This document shows, in pieces, positions 59,086-64,000 of a DNA stretch of 64,000 nt; position 1 is the stretch's first letter, and each line of letters starts with the position of its first letter. The notes beneath the pieces were generated by a model, which saw only the letters and a program-made list of their open reading frames with translations, was not told the origin of the DNA and did no database searches. A program made the position numbers and the translations under genes. The stretch is from Curtobacterium sp. MCLR17_032 (GTDB lineage Bacteria; Actinomycetota; Actinomycetes; Actinomycetales; Microbacteriaceae), in contig NZ_CP126268.1 in the NCBI RefSeq assembly GCF_003234795.2, forward strand, positions 62,001-126,000. The letters are read 5' to 3'.

Positions 59086-59597
59086 CGATGGCCGCATCGG
59101 GACCGGACGAGCTGCTCGGCGCGCTGTACCGCGAGCACGGCGACGCACTGCTCCGGTACGTGCGGCACCTCACCCGCGACGCCGCCCACGTCGACGACAT
59201 CGTCCAGGAGACGATGGTCCGCGCGTGGCAGCGGCCCACCGTGTTGGAACGGGAACCGGACGCCGCCCGCGCCTGGCTGTTCACGGTGGCGCGCAACCTG
59301 GTCGTCGACGACGCCCGGTCCGCCCGGAACCGCCGGGAGCACGGTACCGAGCACCCGGTCGACCGCATCGAGGCGGACCGGACCGACGCGGTCCTCGACC
59401 GCATCGTCGTCGCCGACGCCCTGGCGTCGCTGTCGTCGGAACACCGCCGGGTGGTCGTCGACGCGTACTGGCTCGGACACACCGTGCCCGAGATCGCCCG
59501 GCGACACGACCTCCCGGAGGGCACCGTGAAGTCACGGCTGCACTACGGGCTCCGAGCACTGCGGCTGGCCCTGCAGGAGAGAGGCGTCACCCGATGA
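59082..59597 (+). CDS. ECF RNA polymerase sigma factor
   Basis: The 171-residue protein has sigma region 2 (LYREHGDALLRYVRHLTRDAAHVDDIVQETMVRAWQRP) and region 4 (LASLSSEHRRVVVDAYWLGHTVPEIARRHDLPEGTVKSRLHYGLRALR), the ECF minimum. The HVDDIVQETMVRAW core resembles the SigL/SigK-like ECF group. It overlaps both neighbours (GTGA with yceI, ATGA with the anti-sigma), and the following zinc-motif membrane protein is its likely inhibitor. Confidence 0.9.
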   Translation: MTMAASGPDELLGALYREHGDALLRYVRHLTRDAAHVDDIVQETMVRAWQRPTVLEREPDAARAWLFTVARNLVVDDARSARNRREHGTEHPVDRIEADRTDAVLDRIVVADALASLSSEHRRVVVDAYWLGHTVPEIARRHDLPEGTVKSRLHYGLRALRLALQERGVTR

Positions 59598-60304
59598 GCG
59601 ACGACCGCTACGCCGAGTGGGACGCGGCCTACGTCCTCGGCTCACTGCCGCCCGCCGAACGCCTGGAGTACGAGCGTCACCTCGAGCACTGTGACGCGTG
59701 TCGCTCGGCCGTCGCCGAGCTGGCCGGTCTGCCGGGGCTGCTGGGGCGCCTCCCGGCCGACGCCGCGGTGGAGATCGCGGAACCGGATGGGAGGCCCGTC
59801 ACCGGCCACGAGAGCACCCTCGCCTCGGTCGCGCACCGCGTCCGGCGTCGTCGGCGTCGGCGCCGCGTGATCGTGTCCGTGAGCGCCGGCTTCGCCGTCG
59901 TCGTCGCCGTGATCGCGGGGCTCGGGGTCGGCCTGCGTGCCGACGCACCGGGTACCGAGGCGGCCGCGCCGACCGTGTCGACCGGATCCACCGCGGACCG
60001 CTACGCGCTGACCGGCAAGTCCGGGTTCGACGTCGACCTGGCGGTGCGCAACGAGGCCTGGGGCACCCGGTTCGACTGGGGCTGCTCCTACGGCGGGCGC
60101 GACTGGTCGGCGGACGGTTCGGTGATGTACGACCTGGTGGTCGTCCGCACCGACGGCTCTGACGAACGGATCGCGTCGTGGACGGCGTCCGGGCGGGAGG
60201 CCCACGGGCTGTCCGCCACGACCGACGTGCCCCGCGCCGACATCGCGAGCGTCGAGGTCCGGCTGCGTGGCGAGACGGGGACGCTCGCGCGGACCGACCT
60301 CTGA
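59594..60304 (+). CDS. Membrane anti-sigma factor with zinc-binding HxxxCxxC motif
   Basis: The 236-residue protein has an N-terminal ZAS domain (YAEWDAAYVLGSLPPAERLEYERHLEHCDACRSAVAEL, with H-x3-C-x2-C). A run of basic residues and one membrane segment (VIVSVSAGFAVVVAVIAGLGVGL) follow near residues 95-115, then an extracytoplasmic domain of about 115 residues that may sense the signal. It should hold the upstream ECF sigma factor inactive until stress. It ends the operon. Confidence 0.87.
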   Translation: MSDDRYAEWDAAYVLGSLPPAERLEYERHLEHCDACRSAVAELAGLPGLLGRLPADAAVEIAEPDGRPVTGHESTLASVAHRVRRRRRRRRVIVSVSAGFAVVVAVIAGLGVGLRADAPGTEAAAPTVSTGSTADRYALTGKSGFDVDLAVRNEAWGTRFDWGCSYGGRDWSADGSVMYDLVVVRTDGSDERIASWTASGREAHGLSATTDVPRADIASVEVRLRGETGTLARTDL

Positions 60305-60317
60305 CGCGCTGGCACGG

Positions 60318-60323
60318 CAGGAT
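60318..60323 (+). promoter_or_regulatory. Candidate -10 box (CAGGAT) for the serine hydrolase gene
   Basis: CAGGAT ends exactly 6 bases before the GTG at 60330. Confidence 0.4.
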
Positions 60324-60329
60324 GGTCCG

Positions 60330-61205
60330 GTGACACGTGCGCAGACCGTCCGCGATGCCGTCGTCGACGAGGTCGCCCGCACCGGCTTCGTCGCCCACGG
60401 CCTGCACGTGCGCCTCGGTGACGACGTCGCGGAGCACCACTGGGTGCCCGACGTCCGCCGGGACGTGCAGTCGGTCGCGAAGGGCGTCTGCGTCCTGGCG
60501 GCCGGCATCGCGGCGGACGACGGGCTGGTCGACCTCGACGAACCGGTGTCGGCCCTCCTGCCCGGCTGGCGGTTCGGCGACGGCACGGACGCCGTCACCA
60601 TCCGGCACCTGCTCAGCATGACGAGCGGCGTCGACCTGCCGTGGACGCCGACGCTCCTGACCGACTGGCCGGACCTGGCCGTCGAGTTCATCGGGCGACC
60701 CTCACGCGGTCGGGTGTTCCAGTACGCGAACGCCAGCACCTACACGGCGATGCGCGTGCTCGAGACCCGGGTCGGTGACGTCGGCCGCTTCGTGCAGGAC
60801 CGGCTGCTCACCCCACTCGGCATCGCCGACGCCGAGTGGGAGCGCTGTCCGCTCGGCTTCGTCGCGGCCGGGGGTGGACTGTGGCTCGACACCGCCGAAC
60901 TCGCGCGCCTCGGCCGGTTCGTCCGCGACCGAGGCCAGGTCGACGGCCGACAGCTCGTCGCGTCCCGCTGGGTGGATGCGCTGCACACCGACTGGGTCGT
61001 CGCGGGGCGGAACCCCGGGTACGAGCGGTACGCACTCGCCGGGTGGGACGGTCCCGCGCAGCTCTGGCGGTTGCACGGCGCGTACGGGCAGATGCTGCTG
61101 TTCGACGAGGCCAGGAGCGCCGTGGTGACCGTCACGGCCGACGACCACGCCGGGGCGGACGCGGTGGCGGCGTTCGTCGCGGCGGCGCTCGCCGCGGACG
61201 CCTGA
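60330..61205 (+). CDS. Serine hydrolase of the beta-lactamase/class C fold
   Basis: The 291-residue protein has the SxxK nucleophile S48-V-A-K51 (RRDVQSVAKGVCVLAAG), the YxN motif Y132-A-N134 (VFQYANAS), IRHLLSMTSGVDLPW between them and LHGAYGQMLLFDE in place of the KTG strand, as in class C esterase and peptidase relatives. Unlike the copy at 21.2 kb, its active site is intact. No signal peptide is present. The substrate is unknown, and there is no reason to call it a resistance enzyme. Confidence 0.82.
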   Translation: MTRAQTVRDAVVDEVARTGFVAHGLHVRLGDDVAEHHWVPDVRRDVQSVAKGVCVLAAGIAADDGLVDLDEPVSALLPGWRFGDGTDAVTIRHLLSMTSGVDLPWTPTLLTDWPDLAVEFIGRPSRGRVFQYANASTYTAMRVLETRVGDVGRFVQDRLLTPLGIADAEWERCPLGFVAAGGGLWLDTAELARLGRFVRDRGQVDGRQLVASRWVDALHTDWVVAGRNPGYERYALAGWDGPAQLWRLHGAYGQMLLFDEARSAVVTVTADDHAGADAVAAFVAAALAADA

Positions 61206-61291
61206 GCCCCCGCCGACGCGCCCGCCCACGCCCCCGCCGACCTTCCCCCGAACTGGGGTCGTGAATCCGGCTCAGGTCCGCACTTCCGCCG

Positions 61292-61316
61292 ACTGACGGC
61301 CGGCGACCCCGTCAGT
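61292..61316. promoter_or_regulatory. Inverted repeat overlapping the GH81 promoter
   Basis: ACTGACGG and CCGTCAGT form 8-bp arms with a 9-base spacer. The right arm overlaps the first base of the TACGGT -10 box at 61316-61321, so a protein bound here would block transcription. Confidence 0.45.
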
Positions 61317-61321
61317 ACGGT
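61316..61321 (+). promoter_or_regulatory. Candidate -10 box (TACGGT) of the GH81 gene
   Basis: TACGGT ends 6 bases before the GTG at 61328; no Shine-Dalgarno is visible. Confidence 0.5.
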
Positions 61322-61327
61322 CGTTCC

Positions 61328-64000
61328 GTGCCACGACGCCACGCGGAACGACCGCGCAGAAGCAGCTCCTCGCCCCGCTCCATCGCGACGTCCGCGGTCC
61401 TCGTGGTCGCGGCGGTCATCGCGCTCACCGGACCCGCGACCGCTGCGCACGCCGTTGACCGGGCGGCCGGAGCATCGGGCACCGCGCAGTCGACCCCGCC
61501 AGTGCGGTCGGCCAGCACCGCGCTGCCGAGCCCGGCCGCGGTCCAGGCTCCGCCCGCCGACGGCACAGTGGTCGGCTCCGGGTCGTTCGCACCCACTCCG
61601 CCCGCGACGATCAGCGACAGCGCCGACGTGCAGAAGACGGTGGACCAGCACCTGTACATCGACCCGTCGCAGGCGGGGAAGCCGGTGCCGACGAACCAGT
61701 GGTGGACCGACCTGCTCGTGAGCAAGTACTCCGGCGACATGTGGGCGTACCCGTTCGTCTCCTCGAACAGCAAGGACGGCACGAAGCTGACTTCGCCGAC
61801 GACGTGGAACAGCGACGGCACCGCCATGCAGCTCGAGTCGCCGGTGACGGTGAGCGGCACGGTGACCCCGGAGGCGGACCCCTCGGACGAACTCCTCGCG
61901 GACTTCGAGCAGGGTGTGCCCGACGGGTGGACGAGCACCGGCACGGCCTTCAGCTGGGCGACCGGGACCCCGTCGGGGCAGAGCCAGGTGTCGGGGTGGC
62001 TCGGCAACGGCTACCTGACCTCGTGGGGCACCACCGCCGGTGGCACCGGCGGTGACGGTGCCACGGGCACGCTGACGTCCGGGTCGTTCGCGATCGACCA
62101 CGCGCACCTGGCCTTCACGATCGCCGGGGGCCAGCACGCCGACCAGGAAGCCGTGCAGCTCGTCGTCGGCGGGCAGGTCGTCGCCTCCGCCACCGGCACG
62201 GACAGCGAGCAGTTCCGCTGGGTGGACTGGGACGTCAGCCGGTGGGCGGGGCAGCAGGCGCAGCTGCGGGTCGTCGACTCGTTGAGCGCCGGCTGGGCGC
62301 ACGTGATGGTCGACCAGGTGCTCCTGACGGACGAGCCGGACGGGGTCGCGCAGCGGTTCTCGACGGCGTTCTCCGCGACCGAGGCGGACGCGCTCCGCTG
62401 GGGTGACTGGAACGTCAGCTGGCGGATGCCGCAGGCCGGATCGGGCGGCCAGTACATGGACGTCACGAGCGTCCAGGGCAACCCGTACGAGTGGTTCGAG
62501 TACCACGGCATGACCCCACGGCTGACGGTGCAGTCGGGCGCGACGATCACCGACGGTGACGGGGAGCCGGTCAGCTTCCCGTTCACGGGCGACCGGTTCG
62601 AGATCCGGCAGGGCGACCACGTGTACGGCGTGCACGCACCGGACGAGACCACCTTCACGCGGAGCGGCACCGCGATCGACGCCTCCGCCGGGACCCGGTA
62701 CCTCGTGCTCAGTGCGGTGCCGAAGAGCGGGCTGAGCCTCGACGACCTGCAGCGGACCGCGTTCGCCGTGCCACGGAACACCACGATGGACTACTCGTAC
62801 GACCCCGCGGCGGGGCAGGTCGAGCAGCGGTGGTCCGTGCAGACTGACACGCTGCAGGGCTCGGACCACGACACCGTGCAGGGCTGGCTGCAGCACCAGT
62901 ACGCGGAGTCGACGAACGACCTGCAATTCACCGGTGCGACCTACCCCACCCCGCGCGGCACGATGCAGACCACGATCGGGCACGACGGCTGGACCCTCGA
63001 CTACGCCTTCACCGGCCTCACCCCGACCGGTGCGCCGCCGCAGGGTCAGGACGAACGGGACGTGCTCCGCAAGTACCTGTCCGACTACGCCGAGAAGACC
63101 ACGTACGGCGGCGACACCTACTGGGGCGGCAAGGACGTCCAGCAGCTCGCCGAGTACATGACGGTGGCGCAGCAGATCGGCGACACCGCCGACGAGCAGG
63201 AGCTGCAGGTCACGCTCACGAAGGCCCTCACCGACTGGTACACCTACTCGACGGGGGAGAGCGAGCACTTCTTCGCGACGTACCCGACGTGGAAGGCCCT
63301 GATCGGCTTCGGCGACTCGTACGGGTCGGCGCAGTTCAACGACAACCACTTCCACTACGGGTACTTCGCCGTCGCCACGGCGCTCCTCGGGGCGGTCGAT
63401 CCCGGTTGGGCGAAGCGGTACGAGGGCATGGCCACCCTGGTGACGAAGCAGTACGCCAACTGGGACCGCGACGACGACCGGTTCCCGCACCTGCGCACCT
63501 TCGGCGTGTGGGAGGGGCACTCGAACGCCGGCGGTGTCTCGTCCCCGGGCGGCAACAACCAGGAGTCGTCCTCCGAGGCGATCCAGTCCGAGGCGGGGCT
63601 GTTCCTGCTCGGCACCGTCCTCGGCAACGAGGAGATGCAGGCCACCGGCGCGATGGAGTACGTCACCGAACGTGCCGCGGTCCGCGACTACTACCAGAAC
63701 ACCCACGGCAACCCGGCGTCGAAGGCGTACGACGGCAACGGCGCCTTCCCGGACGCGTACCAGCACGGCCAGGCGGGCATCCTGTTCGACTCCGGCCAGG
63801 CCGAGGCCACGTACTTCTCCGGCGACCCGGCGTGGATCTACGGCATCCAGTGGATGCCGACCGCTCCCTGGTTCGACTACTTCGGCTGGGACCCGGACTT
63901 CTCGAAGGCGATCATGCGGCAGATGATGCAGGCACGCCCGGAGGTCGTCGGGCAGGACGGCGTCGTGGGCGGCAACGCCGCGCACATCCAGATGCTCACC
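61328..64000 (+). CDS. Secreted GH81 endo-beta-1,3-glucanase, partial at the right edge
   Basis: The frame is open for 891 codons to the window end without a stop. A Sec signal (VLVVAAVIALTGPATAAHA) follows an Arg-rich start. KPVPTNQWWTDLLVSKYSGDMWAYPF opens the GH81 N-terminal beta domain. Residues about 184-336 are an inserted beta-sandwich (DGWTSTGTAF, GTLTSGSFAIDHAHLAFTIAGG, AVQLVVGGQVV, WDVSRWAGQQAQLRVVD, GWAHVMVDQVLL), which resembles the module attached to GH32 enzymes. The catalytic part has D672 in NDNHFHYGYFAVATALLG and E746/E750 in NNQESSSEA. It should cut beta-1,3-glucan of fungi, oomycetes or plant callose. Confidence 0.88.
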   Translation, partial: MPRRHAERPRRSSSSPRSIATSAVLVVAAVIALTGPATAAHAVDRAAGASGTAQSTPPVRSASTALPSPAAVQAPPADGTVVGSGSFAPTPPATISDSADVQKTVDQHLYIDPSQAGKPVPTNQWWTDLLVSKYSGDMWAYPFVSSNSKDGTKLTSPTTWNSDGTAMQLESPVTVSGTVTPEADPSDELLADFEQGVPDGWTSTGTAFSWATGTPSGQSQVSGWLGNGYLTSWGTTAGGTGGDGATGTLTSGSFAIDHAHLAFTIAGGQHADQEAVQLVVGGQVVASATGTDSEQFRWVDWDVSRWAGQQAQLRVVDSLSAGWAHVMVDQVLLTDEPDGVAQRFSTAFSATEADALRWGDWNVSWRMPQAGSGGQYMDVTSVQGNPYEWFEYHGMTPRLTVQSGATITDGDGEPVSFPFTGDRFEIRQGDHVYGVHAPDETTFTRSGTAIDASAGTRYLVLSAVPKSGLSLDDLQRTAFAVPRNTTMDYSYDPAAGQVEQRWSVQTDTLQGSDHDTVQGWLQHQYAESTNDLQFTGATYPTPRGTMQTTIGHDGWTLDYAFTGLTPTGAPPQGQDERDVLRKYLSDYAEKTTYGGDTYWGGKDVQQLAEYMTVAQQIGDTADEQELQVTLTKALTDWYTYSTGESEHFFATYPTWKALIGFGDSYGSAQFNDNHFHYGYFAVATALLGAVDPGWAKRYEGMATLVTKQYANWDRDDDRFPHLRTFGVWEGHSNAGGVSSPGGNNQESSSEAIQSEAGLFLLGTVLGNEEMQATGAMEYVTERAAVRDYYQNTHGNPASKAYDGNGAFPDAYQHGQAGILFDSGQAEATYFSGDPAWIYGIQWMPTAPWFDYFGWDPDFSKAIMRQMMQARPEVVGQDGVVGGNAAHIQMLT

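Noticed and set aside
4449..60200. CGGGAGGC/GCCTCCCG as an overrepresented genome-orienting octamer
   Set aside because: I counted roughly 26 copies by eye, but a GC-rich octamer is expected more than ten times in 64 kb of this composition, and copies occur in both orientations. The excess is too small to claim without a genome-wide count.
60330..61205. Beta-lactamase resistance gene
   Set aside because: It has a serine hydrolase active site but no signal peptide or beta-lactamase-specific motifs; relatives include esterases and peptidases.
60740..63985. A 1081-codon open frame on the minus strand opposite the GH81 gene
   Set aside because: Its translation is Arg/Val-rich low complexity without domains, while the plus strand gives a signal peptide and all GH81 catalytic motifs. 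Long antisense frames are common at this GC content.
1..64000. tRNA, rRNA, riboswitch or insertion sequence
   Set aside because: I looked for cloverleaf-like ends, conserved rRNA blocks, known riboswitch cores and transposase motifs and saw none that I could support.

Overview
The window reads as one contiguous piece of chromosome from a very high-GC actinobacterium. I infer a Microbacteriaceae member, most like Curtobacterium. The reasons are many GTG starts, -10 hexamers that end 6-8 bases before a start codon (leaderless transcripts), a NucS mismatch endonuclease, the actinobacterial coproporphyrin-dependent heme pathway, an LAXTG sortase signal, and a set of secreted plant- or fungus-directed proteins. 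I saw no rRNA, tRNA, CRISPR array, integrase or transposase.

Layout. 0.1-2.8 kb: a flavin electron-transfer operon (membrane ferric-reductase-like protein, FMN-binding protein, ApbE flavinyltransferase), then a nucleoside-kinase-like gene and an NmrA-type SDR. 4.4-10.8 kb, minus strand: a membrane glycosyltransferase, two MFS exporters, a HAD phosphatase and nucS. 10.8-14.0 kb: a LacI regulator facing an MFS gene across a palindromic operator, a 750-bp intergenic array of repeated palindromes, a DUF2087 protein and a membrane protein. 14.0-24.5 kb: MATE exporter, GAP-family protein, uracil permease, a wall-anchored protein, an M13 metallopeptidase, a beta-lactamase-fold protein without catalytic residues, small membrane, lipoprotein and repeat proteins, and a Nudix hydrolase.

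24.5-36.0 kb holds every gene for heme from glutamyl-tRNA: hemA, divergent from hemE-hemY, then chdC-cpfC-hemC-hemD-hemB-hemL, mostly with 4-base start/stop overlaps. A trio of small envelope genes sits inside it. 36.0-41.7 kb: an ABC ATPase, a GntR regulator, a quinone oxidoreductase, 6-phosphofructokinase, an AlkA-like glycosylase and an NAD(P)-binding protein. 41.7-48.3 kb is a catabolic-looking minus-strand operon (PgdA/PuuE-like deacetylase, small Cys protein, asparaginase, MFS, two SDRs) opposite a LacI regulator, with operator-like palindromes between them.

48.3-64.0 kb is mostly regulation and secretion: AraC and TetR regulators, a Tat-exported DUF1906 protein, a secreted gamma-class chorismate mutase, a secreted beta-helix protein opposite an AraC regulator, a lipoprotein, a DUF808 protein, a YceI-ECF sigma-anti-sigma operon, a serine hydrolase, and a GH81 beta-1,3-glucanase that runs off the right edge. 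The most novel features are the palindrome array at 12.1-12.8 kb, the operon at 41.7-47.0 kb, the 20-residue-repeat protein at 23.8 kb, the catalytically empty beta-lactamase-fold protein, and the secreted chorismate mutase locus.
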